64,000 bases of DNA from Phycisphaerales bacterium (lineage in GTDB: Bacteria > Planctomycetota > Phycisphaerae > Phycisphaerales > UBA1924), in NCBI GenBank assembly GCA_035627955.1, contig DASPKU010000007.1:1-64000 (forward strand). The letters run 5' to 3'. Numbering within the stretch: the first letter of the stretch is position 1; each line of letters begins with the position of its first letter. The notes beneath the pieces were generated by a model. That model made no database searches. It saw nothing but the letters and a program-made list of their open reading frames with translations, and had not been told where the DNA came from. The translations under genes and the position numbers were made by a program. Shown here piece by piece: positions 9,718 to 17,924 of the stretch.

Positions 9718-12555
9718 ATGACCCGCGCTCCCGGGACCGCTATCCCCTGCCTCCTCGCCGCGGCCGCCGGGCTCGCGCTTTCAGCCGGCCTCGCACCCGC
9801 CCAGCAGCGCATTGAGATCATGCCGCCCGCGACCGCGCCTACGCCCGAGGAGGTCGCCCGCCCCGGCGCCAGCCGGCGCGTGGTGCGCGTCTTTGACTTT
9901 GAGGAACGCGACACCAACCCGCACGAGGTCCCCGAGCACTGGTTCCACGCCCACGATCGTCCCAAGGCCCCGCGCCCCGGCTTCCCTGCATGGAACCTCG
10001 CGACGCTGCGTTACACCAGCGAGGGCGGACTCGCCGCGGCTGGCGAGGGTGCGGTGCAGCTGCCCACCGCTGGCGGCAGCACCTCGCTCCTCCTGGGCGA
10101 CGGCGTCATCCCCGTCTTCCAGAACGCCGATTACCTCATCTCCGCCAAGGTCCGCACCGAGAACCTCACCCACGCCCGCGCCGCCCTCGTCGCCCGTTTC
10201 CTCGACGCCGCTGGCCGCACGATCCCCAACACCGAAGTGCGCACCGAGCTCGTGGTCTCCAACGGCGAGTGGAAGCCGGTCGCGACCGAGCTCGTCGGCG
10301 ACGCCGCCAACGCCGCTTACATCCAGCTCGAGCTCCAGCTCCTGCAGCCCCAACAGCACCACGCCGCACGCGCCGACGCTGGCACGGTGTGGCCGCAGGA
10401 CTTCGACGGCTCCGCGTGGTTCGATGACGTCGCCATCGTGCAGCTGCCCCGCATCGAGATCACCACTGCCTCGCCCACGAATATCACCGCGCAGCCCGGT
10501 GCGCCCGAGCTCAAGCTGCTCGTGCGGGACCTCACCGGCGAGCCGCTGGCGATCCGCATCATCGTGACCGATGCCGAGGGCCGCCCCGCCGACAGCCTCA
10601 ACAAGAGCATCGGCGCGGGCTTCACGCAGCTCGACTGGACGCCCCGCCTGCCGCGCCTCGGCTGGTACCGCGCGGCCATGACCGTCACCACCGACTCCGG
10701 CACACCCGTCGGCCAGTCCTTCGTCGACTTCCTCTGGACGGCCTCCAGCGTGGTCACCACCGATGCCGTGCTCGTGGCAGACCGGGCCAGGTTCGGCTTG
10801 AGCTTCTCGGAGATCCCCGCACAGGCGCTCCCGCATGCCGCAACGTTCGTACGGCAGATCGGCGCCGGCGCGCTGTCGATCCCTGTGTGGAATGAGCAGC
10901 TCACCACCGAGACCGCGCCCGCGCACACCGGAGCGCTCGCGCCGCTCATCGATGCGCTTCTCGCCGACCGGCGTGTTATCACGCTCACGCTCCCTCGCTT
11001 GCCCGCGCAGCTCGCCGCCCTCACCCAGCTCGACCCCGCGGACACCTGGACCCTGCTCGCGGGCCAGCAGCGCGCATGGCTCCCCTACCTCGCCCCCACG
11101 CTCGAGCGGTACGGCCAGCGCATCAACCGCTGGCAGCTCGGAGCGCCCGGCGACGACCGCGTCCTCTCTCGCGAGCACGCGTCCGCCGAAGCACAGTCGA
11201 TCTCGCAGGCCCTCGCAATGCTTGTCCCCGGCCCCACGATCGCCGTTCCCACGAGCGTGGGCGCGGGATGGCCGAGCGGCTCCAGCCCCCCGGCGCTTGT
11301 GAAAGCGGTCCCAGCCGACGCGCCGCCCCCGGTCGTCACCGCCGCGGTGCGTTCCGCGGCGCCGCTGCTCGAATCCGGTGACGGCGAGCTCTCCTTCGTC
11401 CTGCAGCCCACATCCGCCCACGCGGCCGGCGCAACACTGACCGCACGTCACGCGGTGCACTTCTGGGCCGCGCTCTCGCGGGCGGACGGCGCGATGATCC
11501 CGGGTGCGACGATGTCGCTCCAGGACCCGTGGGTGTGGGTCCAGCAGGGGCGTCGATCGCAGCTCGCCCCGCGCCCGGAGGCAGGCGTATGGCGCACCAT
11601 GACTGACCAGCTCGCAGGTCGGCGCGTGGTCGGCTCGGTGCCCGCCGGCGATGGAGTCACCTGCTTCATCCTCGCGCCCGCGCCCGGCCTGCGGCAGGCC
11701 CGCCCGGGTGCCCTGGTTGCGTGGAGCGAGTCCTCCCAACCAGCAACGCTGACCGGGGACTTTGGTCGCGGCCAGCTCCGCACCATCGACCTGTACGGCA
11801 ACTCGCTCCCGGTGCCCGCGAGCGGCGTCACCAGTGCAGAAGGTCGCCCGCGCACGTCCATCCCGCTGAGCGAGGCTCCGATTTTCATCGAAGGCGTCGA
11901 CGTCGACCTGATCCGCTTCACCGGCGCCCTCGCTATCAACCCGCCGACACTCGAATCCAGCACCGACCAGCACGAGCGCGAGCTGGTGATCCTCAACCCC
12001 TGGCCCGCGGCGGTCTCCGGGCAGGTCACCTTCCTCGAGCCCGGCGGCTTCGACACCGGCCACAAGAACCGCTCCTGGCAGATCTCGCCCCGCACCGTGC
12101 CGTTCAACATCGCGCCGGGCGACACCGCCCGCCTGCCTATCGCGATCTCCTTCAGCCCCGCCGAAGAAGTCGGCCCCAAGGACTTCGTCATGGCGGTGCA
12201 GCTCTCCGGCGACCAGCAGGCCTACGGCACCATCGAGGTCCGCCGCGCCGTCGAAGTCTCCGTGCAGAACCTCACCATCGACCTCACCGCCAAGGTTCAG
12301 GGAGGCGACGACCTGGTGATCGAGGCCACGCTCACCAACCGCGGCCCCACCGCCGTCACCCTGCAGCTCACCGCGTTCGCCGAGTCGCTGCCGCGCTCCA
12401 AGGCCACCATCACCGAGCTGCCCCCCGGCACCCAGACCACCCGCCGCTTCACCTACCCCAACGCCGCCACCAAACTCCGCGCCCAGCGCATCCTCGTCTC
12501 CGCCGAAGCCCCCGGCGCCAGCGTCCGCGTGAACAAGTCGGTCATCGCCCCGTGA
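9718..12555 (+). CDS. Large secreted beta-rich protein, function unknown
   Basis: A 945-residue protein with a signal peptide (CLLAAAAGLALSAGLAPAQ). Residues ~60-250 look like a carbohydrate-binding-type beta-sandwich: it begins VRVFDFEERDTNP, contains NADYLISAKVRTENL and closes with GSAWFDDVAIVQLP. The middle is a possible TIM-barrel-like segment with YGQRINRWQLGAPGDD, reminiscent of glycoside-hydrolase-like proteins, but no catalytic acid pair can be assigned. The C-terminal ~220 residues have Ig/NPCBM-like beta repeats. Spacing of 54 nt after the permease suggests it may belong to the same transcription unit or have its own short leader. Placement in an enzyme family would be a guess. Confidence 0.8.
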   Translation: MTRAPGTAIPCLLAAAAGLALSAGLAPAQQRIEIMPPATAPTPEEVARPGASRRVVRVFDFEERDTNPHEVPEHWFHAHDRPKAPRPGFPAWNLATLRYTSEGGLAAAGEGAVQLPTAGGSTSLLLGDGVIPVFQNADYLISAKVRTENLTHARAALVARFLDAAGRTIPNTEVRTELVVSNGEWKPVATELVGDAANAAYIQLELQLLQPQQHHAARADAGTVWPQDFDGSAWFDDVAIVQLPRIEITTASPTNITAQPGAPELKLLVRDLTGEPLAIRIIVTDAEGRPADSLNKSIGAGFTQLDWTPRLPRLGWYRAAMTVTTDSGTPVGQSFVDFLWTASSVVTTDAVLVADRARFGLSFSEIPAQALPHAATFVRQIGAGALSIPVWNEQLTTETAPAHTGALAPLIDALLADRRVITLTLPRLPAQLAALTQLDPADTWTLLAGQQRAWLPYLAPTLERYGQRINRWQLGAPGDDRVLSREHASAEAQSISQALAMLVPGPTIAVPTSVGAGWPSGSSPPALVKAVPADAPPPVVTAAVRSAAPLLESGDGELSFVLQPTSAHAAGATLTARHAVHFWAALSRADGAMIPGATMSLQDPWVWVQQGRRSQLAPRPEAGVWRTMTDQLAGRRVVGSVPAGDGVTCFILAPAPGLRQARPGALVAWSESSQPATLTGDFGRGQLRTIDLYGNSLPVPASGVTSAEGRPRTSIPLSEAPIFIEGVDVDLIRFTGALAINPPTLESSTDQHERELVILNPWPAAVSGQVTFLEPGGFDTGHKNRSWQISPRTVPFNIAPGDTARLPIAISFSPAEEVGPKDFVMAVQLSGDQQAYGTIEVRRAVEVSVQNLTIDLTAKVQGGDDLVIEATLTNRGPTAVTLQLTAFAESLPRSKATITELPPGTQTTRRFTYPNAATKLRAQRILVSAEAPGASVRVNKSVIAP

Positions 12556-12600
12556 CGGCCGCTCACCCGCGCTGCGGTGCTCCCTTCCAGTTCCTCGGCC

Positions 12601-12635
12601 TCATATGAGTCCCATGACTCCTATGAGTCCTATCC
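12601..12635. repeat. GAGTCC/GGACTC palindromic repeat (copy 1)
   Basis: Alternating ATGAGTCC and ATGACTCC units after the stop of the 9718 gene. Its reverse complement shares GGATAGGACTCAT and GGGACT with 42008-42032. Confidence 0.6.
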
Positions 12636-12703
12636 ACAACCCTGCACAACAGCATTCACTACAACCACTTACAACAATCTCCTAACAAAATCCAACAACA
12701 CCG

Positions 12704-12731
12704 TTGCAACCCCTTCCAAATCCCGTACACT
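12704..12731 (+). promoter_or_regulatory. Sigma-70-type promoter with leaderless start
   Basis: TTGCAA (12704-12709) and TACACT (12726-12731) are spaced by 16 nt. The surrounding ~100 bp is unusually AT/A-rich for this window. The predicted transcription start falls on the GTG at 12738, so the message would be leaderless. Confidence 0.55.
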
Positions 12732-12737
12732 CCCCGC

Positions 12738-12974
12738 GTGTCCACGCCCCTCGAAAACCTCGAGGCCCTCTCCGCTCAGTGGCAGCGCGCCAATGCCGAG
12801 CACGCGCGCCTCCAGCAGGCCCGCCGCGACTTCGACCACGAGATCGCCAACGCCCCCGATTCCCGCGCCCAGCTCCGCGCCTGCACGAAGCTGCTCAAAT
12901 CGCTCGAACCCGCCCTCCGCGCTCGGGGCTCACAATCTCGTGCTTCCCGCGCGTCCCATTGCTCACATGCCTCT
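12738..12974 (+). pseudogene. Probable 5' remnant of a small helical protein gene
   Basis: From GTG 12738 the frame encodes about 60 residues of helical, coiled-coil-like sequence (NLEALSAQWQRANAEHARLQ) with the high third-position GC of real genes. After about 12,920 the coding character is lost and the frame runs on, open, through the oppositely oriented methyltransferase (12975-13793) and beyond without a sensible stop. It sits exactly at a good promoter. I read it as a gene that lost its 3' end, perhaps when the methyltransferase arrived; a short genuine protein cannot be excluded. This entry and the promoter and repeat before it are all that is seen in 12556-12974. Confidence 0.4.
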
Positions 12975-13793
12975 TCACCGCCGCCGCAGCACGAACACGA
13001 AGTAGCCCGGCTCTCGCGCCGCCGCGTCCGCGCCGCTGCTGTCGACAACCCCCGCGATCTCCAGCGGCGACCGCTCGATCAGCGTGAGCCACTGCCGCAG
13101 GTTGTACGACCGCAGCGCGTACGTCGAGTCGAAGTGCGTCTCCTCATCGCCCCCGCGACGCCGCCGGCGAACCGTCACGTGGCTCACCACCCGCTCCTGC
13201 CGCTGGCCCTCCCCGCGTCGAGCATCCCCGCCCCCGCTCCCCGGCGGAAGGTACTGCACCACCTGCGTGACGCTGAGCCCTTTCGCGCGCCCGCTCCAGG
13301 TGTCCTCGGTCACGCTCTCCAGCCCATACGCCGCGAGCGAGAGCCCCACCGCGTACACGCCGTCGCGCCGCAGCACCCGCGCCACCTCGCCGAAGTGCGC
13401 CAGCATGGCCGCGTCGCTGCTCAGGTGCCGGATCGTGTTGATCAGGTTGAACGCGAAGTCCACGCTCCCCTCGCGCAGCCCGCACGCCTTGACGAACGAC
13501 TCCATCGACGCCACCCGCAGCCGCACGCGCCGACCCACCCCCGCCTCGCGTGCCCGCGACCGCGCGTACTCGACCATCGCCTCGCTCAGATCAAACCCGA
13601 CGCCACGAACACCGAACTTCGCGCCCCGGATCAGGTACCGCCCCGTCCCGCACGCGGGTTCCAGCCACAGGGGCGAGACCCGCCCCGCCGTGAACCGCCG
13701 TGCGACGCGCCGCAGCACCGCCACCTCCCCCGCCGTCCCCGGCGCGTGCAGCACGTCATATACCAGCGGGTCCGCATAGAAGTCGGTCGTCAT
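12975..13793 (-). CDS. Class I SAM-dependent methyltransferase
   Basis: A 272-residue methyltransferase. Motif I is LEPACGTGRYL near residues 44-54, followed by the acidic end of strand 2 (GVGFDLSEAMVEYARSR) and motif IV DFAFNLINTIRHL near 110. The C-terminal half carries an inserted basic, Gly-rich loop before a final beta strand. The substrate cannot be inferred. Start ATG 13793. The 3' end converges on the gene remnant described at 12738. Third codon positions favour G, unlike most minus-strand genes further on. Confidence 0.9.
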   Translation of the reverse strand: MTTDFYADPLVYDVLHAPGTAGEVAVLRRVARRFTAGRVSPLWLEPACGTGRYLIRGAKFGVRGVGFDLSEAMVEYARSRAREAGVGRRVRLRVASMESFVKACGLREGSVDFAFNLINTIRHLSSDAAMLAHFGEVARVLRRDGVYAVGLSLAAYGLESVTEDTWSGRAKGLSVTQVVQYLPPGSGGGDARRGEGQRQERVVSHVTVRRRRRGGDEETHFDSTYALRSYNLRQWLTLIERSPLEIAGVVDSSGADAAAREPGYFVFVLRRR

Positions 13794-13934
13794 CGGCCGC
13801 GGATGCTACACGCTCGCACTCTTCGCGTGCCATGGCGACGTCTTCGTCGCTATGACGAACCACCGTGCCACCCCGCACGCCTGGTCGCAGTGCGACCACA
13901 TTGCCTCTCGCCGCGGACGCGGCCCACGACCCTA

Positions 13935-13962
13935 GCCGGGGGTGGCGTCCTCGACACCCCCG
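13935..13962. repeat. Hairpin CCGGGGGT...ACCCCCGG
   Basis: Perfect 8-bp arms (13935-13942 and 13955-13962) around a 12-nt loop, in the gap between the methyltransferase start and the MscS stop. Confidence 0.6.
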
Positions 13963-13983
13963 GACGAAACGTCGCGATCACCG

Positions 13984-14000
13984 CCGCCCCAGCGGGGCGG
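13984..14000 (-). terminator. Terminator-like hairpin after the MscS gene
   Basis: CCGCCCC (13984-13990) pairs with GGGGCGG (13994-14000) around a 3-nt loop, 18 nt after the MscS stop codon on the minus strand. No U-tract follows. The GCCCC-GGGGC hairpin recurs near 42670 and 42775. Confidence 0.5.
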
Positions 14001-14018
14001 GTGATTCAACGCGCACTC

Positions 14019-14975
14019 TTAATTGTGCCCGTTCCGACCGAGCTCCGGCATCCCCGCCATCCGCCCCACGAACGCCGGCGTGTGCACCACCATCTGCGGG
14101 TACGGGATATCGATCCCCGCGCGCTCCAGCTCTTCCTTCACGCGCTTCACCAGCTGCTGCCGCACCGCGCCGTATGTGGCATTGGGCGCCCACACGGCCA
14201 CCGTCCAATCCACGGAGGACGCGGAGAGGTTCTGGATCACCGCATCCACCGGACGCCCCGGCGCCAGCCCCTCCAGCCCCGACGCGGCCCGCAGCAGCGT
14301 CGTCCGCGTCTGGTCCACATCCGCCGCGTACCCGACGCCGACGTTGACCTCGACCTTGCGCACCTCGTGGTGCGTCACGTTGATGATGATCGAACCGAAC
14401 ACCTGCGCGTTGGGGATGATCACACGCCGGTTGTCGCCCGTGTCCAGGCGCGTCGAGAAGAGCTCGATCTCGTCCACCACGCCGGCCTGGCCCGCGACGA
14501 CCACGGCGTCACCCACGCGGAAGGGGCGGAAGATCATGAGCATCACGCCCGCCGCGAGATGCGACAAGCTGCCCTGCACGCCCAGGCCAATCGCGAGGCC
14601 GACGGTGCCGAGGACCGTCACGAAGCTCGTCGCCGGAACGCCGAAGATGCCAAGGCACGCGATGACGACCAGCACAAGCAGCGCCCACCGCGCGAGGTTC
14701 GCGAGGAACTTGGAGAGGGTGACGTCGACCTTGGCCTTGGTCAGCCCCCGCACCATGGCGCGGACCAGCCACGCGGAGAGGATCCAGGCGCCGATGAGGA
14801 AGATGAGGGCGCCGACGACGCGCAGGCCATATTCGGTGAGCAGAGCGCCGGCCTTCTCGCCGATGACCTTCCAGTCGAAACCGCTCGTCGTGGTCGTGGT
14901 GGTCGTCGTCGTGGTCCCCTCGCCGGCGGCCTGCGCGAGCACCAGAACACTCAAGAGCTTGTCGAATACGAACAT
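14019..14975 (-). CDS. MscS-family mechanosensitive ion channel
   Basis: A 318-residue small-conductance mechanosensitive channel. An N-terminal signal-like helix (MFVFDKLLSVLVLAQ) is followed by a run of ten threonines, then three membrane helices with the pore helix GTVGLAIGLGVQGSLSHLAAGVML and the cytoplasmic MscS beta domain (FRVGDAVVVAGQAGVVDEIELFSTRL then VIIPNAQVFGSIIINVT). It would open on membrane tension to release solutes on hypo-osmotic shock. ATG 14975 is preferred over GTG 14981 because GGAGGAG lies 5 nt before it. The poly-Thr tract comes from a GTC/GTG-rich microsatellite and may vary in length. Confidence 0.94.
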   Translation of the reverse strand: MFVFDKLLSVLVLAQAAGEGTTTTTTTTTTSGFDWKVIGEKAGALLTEYGLRVVGALIFLIGAWILSAWLVRAMVRGLTKAKVDVTLSKFLANLARWALLVLVVIACLGIFGVPATSFVTVLGTVGLAIGLGVQGSLSHLAAGVMLMIFRPFRVGDAVVVAGQAGVVDEIELFSTRLDTGDNRRVIIPNAQVFGSIIINVTHHEVRKVEVNVGVGYAADVDQTRTTLLRAASGLEGLAPGRPVDAVIQNLSASSVDWTVAVWAPNATYGAVRQQLVKRVKEELERAGIDIPYPQMVVHTPAFVGRMAGMPELGRNGHN

Positions 14976-15183
14976 GTGCACTCCTCCCCAGGCCCTGTGG
15001 GCGCGATGTGGGCGGAACGGTATCCAGCTGGTGGAGAAACGGACACCCGGTGATCAACCCCGGTCGGGGCCGCCTGAACCGGATTTAGTCCCGCCTTTGC
15101 CGCTCGTTTGGGCGGCAGCTAAGCCCGCGTATTTGCTGGAGTTGGCGCATTAAGCCGGGCCCGGGCCAAGCACCGGCTGGCCA

Positions 15184-15206
15184 CGGGGTGAAAGAGAATC
15201 ACCCCG
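15184..15206 (+). promoter_or_regulatory. Leader hairpin upstream of the sigma factor gene
   Basis: Perfect 8-bp stem CGGGGTGA (15184-15191) / TCACCCCG (15199-15206) with a 7-nt AAGAGAA loop, 40 nt before the ATG. It could be a leader element or the end of an upstream transcript. Confidence 0.4.
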
Positions 15207-15245
15207 CGCTGCTGGCTCATTAATCCCACCCGCGATGATTCCGGC

Positions 15246-16241
15246 ATGACTCAACCCAAGCCCGTTTCGTTCAACCGCTGGCAGTCCACCTCAAGAGGAG
15301 CAGAGAGCCGCGCCCGGGTCCGCCGCGAGCCCGAGCCCCGCACCTACTCGGCCAACGCCGAGGTGCAGTCCGACCTCCAGATCTACCTCCGCGAGATCAA
15401 CCGCTACCCGCTGCTGACCGCCGAGGAGGAGCGGGAGCTGGGCTGGAAGATCATCAACGAGAACTGCGCCCAGGCGCGCGAGAAGATGATCCGGAGCAAC
15501 CTCCGGCTGGTGGTGTCGATCGCCAAGCGCTTCACCAAGCCGGGCGTCTCGATCACCGACCTGATCGAGGAGGGCAACATCGGCCTGCTCCGCGCGGTCG
15601 AGGGCTTCGACCCCGCCAAGGGCGCCCGCTTCAGCACCTACGCGAGCTGGTGGATCAAGCAGGCGATCATGAGGGCTCTGCTCAACGCCGGCCACCCCGT
15701 GCACATCCCCGCGTACATGGTCGAGCTGATCAGCAAGTGGAAGACCGCGTACCGCAAGCTGGAGAGTGAGAGCGGGACCCAGCCCTCGCCCCAGGACCTG
15801 GCCAAGGCCATGAACCTGCCGCTCAAGAAAGTCCGCATCATCCGGCGGGCGCTGCGGGCGTTCCAGTCGCCCACCGGCGACGTGCAGAACAGCGCTGGCG
15901 ACATGGTGAGCCTGTGCGACCTGGTCGCCGACCAGACCACCGGCACTCCCGAAGAACGGGCCCTGCACCGCGACGAGCTCAACACCCTCAAGATGCTGCT
16001 TGACACCATCGACGGTCGCGAGGCCGAGGTGCTCCGCCTCCGCTTCGGGCTCGACGGCTGCCAGCCGCTGACCCTCCAGGAAATCGCCGACGAGGTCGGC
16101 ATCAGCCGCGAGCGGGTGCGTCAGGTGCTGGATGATTCGCTCAACAAGCTCAACGCGCGCCTGAACGACGATCGCCCGTCGCGCTACTTCCACCGGCGTC
16201 CGACGCCGCCCTCGGTCTCCCGCGGTCGCTACGGCCGCTGA
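15246..16241 (+). CDS. RNA polymerase sigma-70 family factor, RpoD/SigA-like
   Basis: A 331-residue sigma factor with regions 1.2 (DLQIYLREINRYPLLTAEEE), 2.1-2.4 (NLRLVVSIAKRF, then FSTYASWWIKQAIMRA near residue 128), 3 and 4. The -35-binding helix-turn-helix is TLQEIADEVGISRERVRQ near residues 277-294. It lacks the long acidic region 1.1 of a classical housekeeping RpoD, so it may be a group-2 or short primary sigma factor of the type common in planctomycetes. A basic, Arg/Ser-rich tail ends the protein. A 12-bp terminator-like stem follows at 16284. Confidence 0.94.
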   Translation: MTQPKPVSFNRWQSTSRGAESRARVRREPEPRTYSANAEVQSDLQIYLREINRYPLLTAEEERELGWKIINENCAQAREKMIRSNLRLVVSIAKRFTKPGVSITDLIEEGNIGLLRAVEGFDPAKGARFSTYASWWIKQAIMRALLNAGHPVHIPAYMVELISKWKTAYRKLESESGTQPSPQDLAKAMNLPLKKVRIIRRALRAFQSPTGDVQNSAGDMVSLCDLVADQTTGTPEERALHRDELNTLKMLLDTIDGREAEVLRLRFGLDGCQPLTLQEIADEVGISRERVRQVLDDSLNKLNARLNDDRPSRYFHRRPTPPSVSRGRYGR

Positions 16242-16283
16242 TCCGGTTCTCTCTTTCCCCCGCGACCTGACACGTGACCCTGG

Positions 16284-16315
16284 GGCCGGCACGTCTACGG
16301 ACGGACGTGCCGGCC
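16284..16315 (+). terminator. Rho-independent-like terminator of the sigma factor gene
   Basis: Perfect 12-bp stem GGCCGGCACGTC (16284-16295) / GACGTGCCGGCC (16304-16315) with an 8-nt loop. No clear U-tract; a short A4 follows. Confidence 0.6.
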
Positions 16316-16336
16316 AGCCCAAAAGGGAGCGTCCGG

Positions 16337-16858
16337 GTGAATCGCACGAGCGGATCGCGCCGAAGTCACGGGGTGGACTACCTGCTTGAGCGCGTGCAGT
16401 TCCTGCCCTGTCCGGTGGACGAGGTGTTCGCGTTCTTTTCCGATCCGGCGAACCTCAACGACCTGACACCCCCGTCGCTGCACTTCCGGATCGTGACGGC
16501 ACGCCCGATCGAGATGCGGCCCGGCACGCTGATCGACTACCGGCTGCGGGTGCACGGACTGCCGATGCGGTGGAGGACGCGGATCACGGCCTACGACCCG
16601 CCGCGCTCGTTCGTCGACGAGCAGCTCCGCGGGCCGTACGCGAAGTGGGTGCACACGCACACGTTCGTGCCGCACGTTGAGAATGGCGTCGACGGCACGC
16701 TGATGACGGACCGCGTGGAGTACGCGCTGCCGCGGTGGTCGCCGGGGTTCGTGAACCGGCTGGTGCACCGGGCGTTCGTGGCGCCGGACCTCACGAAGAT
16801 CTTCGAATACCGGCGGGCGATGCTGGTGCAGCGGTTCCCGGCGGCGACTCACGTCTGA
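16337..16858 (+). CDS. SRPBCC-family ligand-binding protein
   Basis: A 173-residue START/SRPBCC (cyclase/dehydrase-like) protein. The family opening is at residue ~20: FLPCPVDEVFAFFSDPANLNDLTPPSLHF, followed by GTLIDYRLRVHGLPMRWRTRI and the C-terminal helix EYRRAMLVQRF. Such proteins bind hydrophobic ligands or act in polyketide cyclisation, but many are general; no substrate is suggested here. GTG 16337 is chosen because AGGGAG lies about 8 nt before it; the longer GTG 16274 start would be translated from the terminator stem. Third positions are strongly G-biased. Confidence 0.85.
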   Translation: MNRTSGSRRSHGVDYLLERVQFLPCPVDEVFAFFSDPANLNDLTPPSLHFRIVTARPIEMRPGTLIDYRLRVHGLPMRWRTRITAYDPPRSFVDEQLRGPYAKWVHTHTFVPHVENGVDGTLMTDRVEYALPRWSPGFVNRLVHRAFVAPDLTKIFEYRRAMLVQRFPAATHV

Positions 16859-16871
16859 GGCGCGGCCCATG

Positions 16872-16901
16872 GAAGAGCCGCCGCGGAGCGGCGGGGTACC
16901 C
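16872..16901 (-). repeat. KpnI-palindrome REP-like repeat (family E, copy 1)
   Basis: Contains GCCGCCGCGGAGCGGCGGGG and ends in GGTACCC, preceded by GAAGA. It lies between the SRPBCC stop and the end of the PEP-CTERM-like gene. Six other copies are listed. Confidence 0.85.
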
Positions 16902-16961
16902 AATGAAAAACGCCGCGGCGTTCCGGGCCAACGGCGTCAGTGGTGGGACGTGGTTGTGCGA

Positions 16962-17654
16962 TCAGCGGCGGCGGCGGCGGGTGGCAAGGAGGGCGGCGCC
17001 AGCGAGGGCCGCGGCGCCAGCGGGGGCGGGCACGGGGGTGATGCGGTACTGGAGGAGGATGTAGTTGGTGCCGTCGCCGATGGTGGCGAGGTAGTTGCCG
17101 TTGTCGCGACCGGCCATGAAGCTGCCGTTGAGGCCGGAGATGTTGCTGAAGCTGCTGAAGGACTGGCCGCCGTTGTCGGAGAAGAAGATGCGGGCGCTGG
17201 TGAGGCCGACGGACTCGACCCAAGGCATGTAGTTGACGGCCTCCGTGGTGCCGAACTGCCACTTCCAGAAGAAGGCGGGACTGCCGTTCACCGTGGCGGT
17301 GGGCGGCATGAACATGGAGCCGTCGGAGGTCTTGAAGATGGCGTTGATGTAGAGGTCGTTGCCCTGGACGACCTCGTCCCAGGAGCCGAGGATCTGGCCG
17401 CCGCCGTTGCGGTTGTTGCCCAGGCTGGTGAAGCTGGCGCCGCGGGTGACGTTGACGTGCCCGCCCATGTTAACGGCGATGGAGTTGTCGTTGGCGTCGA
17501 TCATGACCAGGCTCATGCTGGCGGCGTCGCCGGCGAGCACGGCCCGGCTGGCGGCGCGAGGGCCGTAGCCGCCCTCGTAGGGCGTGATGCCCGCGAGGGT
17601 GGGGGCAGCGGCGAGGGCGAGCCCGGCCGCGATGATGATGCTGCGAATGACCAT
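16962..17654 (-). CDS. Secreted protein with PEP-CTERM-like sorting tail
   Basis: A 230-residue exported protein. ATG 17654 starts the signal peptide (MVIRSIIIAAGLALAAAPTLAG) and has GGAG 8 nt upstream; the longer frame upstream has no coding character. The mature part is beta-rich and Asn/Gly-rich, with no cysteines noted. The tail reads VPAPAGAAALAGAALLATRRRRR: a proline motif, a hydrophobic helix and a terminal Arg cluster, the tripartite form of PEP-CTERM anchors cleaved by exosortases. No exosortase is encoded in the window. Function otherwise unknown. Confidence 0.85.
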   Translation of the reverse strand: MVIRSIIIAAGLALAAAPTLAGITPYEGGYGPRAASRAVLAGDAASMSLVMIDANDNSIAVNMGGHVNVTRGASFTSLGNNRNGGGQILGSWDEVVQGNDLYINAIFKTSDGSMFMPPTATVNGSPAFFWKWQFGTTEAVNYMPWVESVGLTSARIFFSDNGGQSFSSFSNISGLNGSFMAGRDNGNYLATIGDGTNYILLQYRITPVPAPAGAAALAGAALLATRRRRR

Positions 17655-17924
17655 GACACTCTCCACTCTCTTAGCCCGCAACTCCGGCCCGGTCATCGGG
17701 CGGAGCGCGCGTAGCCACAGCGGTCGGGTTGGGCGCACACACCAAACCCTGCGCGAGGCCAAGTCCCGGGTGGGAAGCCGCTCACTGGGAAACTAACCCG
17801 TTTTTTCGGGAAAACCACCAAAGGCGGCACTTTCCGCGCACGTGCTGCAATCGGCCGTTTTTCTCAACCACACCAGGGGAGCGTGCGACGTGTACATTGA
17901 CTGGAGGGGGAGCACGGGAGCCTC

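Noticed and set aside
7708-12063. Large minus-strand frames (504 and 760 codons) opposite the permease and the 9718 gene
   Set aside because: High-GC shadows of well-supported + strand genes.
12738-15053. A 771-codon open frame on the + strand
   Set aside because: It runs antisense through the methyltransferase and the MscS gene, both of which have clear family motifs; only its first ~60 codons look coding.
16274-16336. N-terminal extension of the SRPBCC protein from GTG 16274
   Set aside because: It would be encoded by a perfect 12-bp terminator-like stem and lacks homology; GTG 16337 has a ribosome site.
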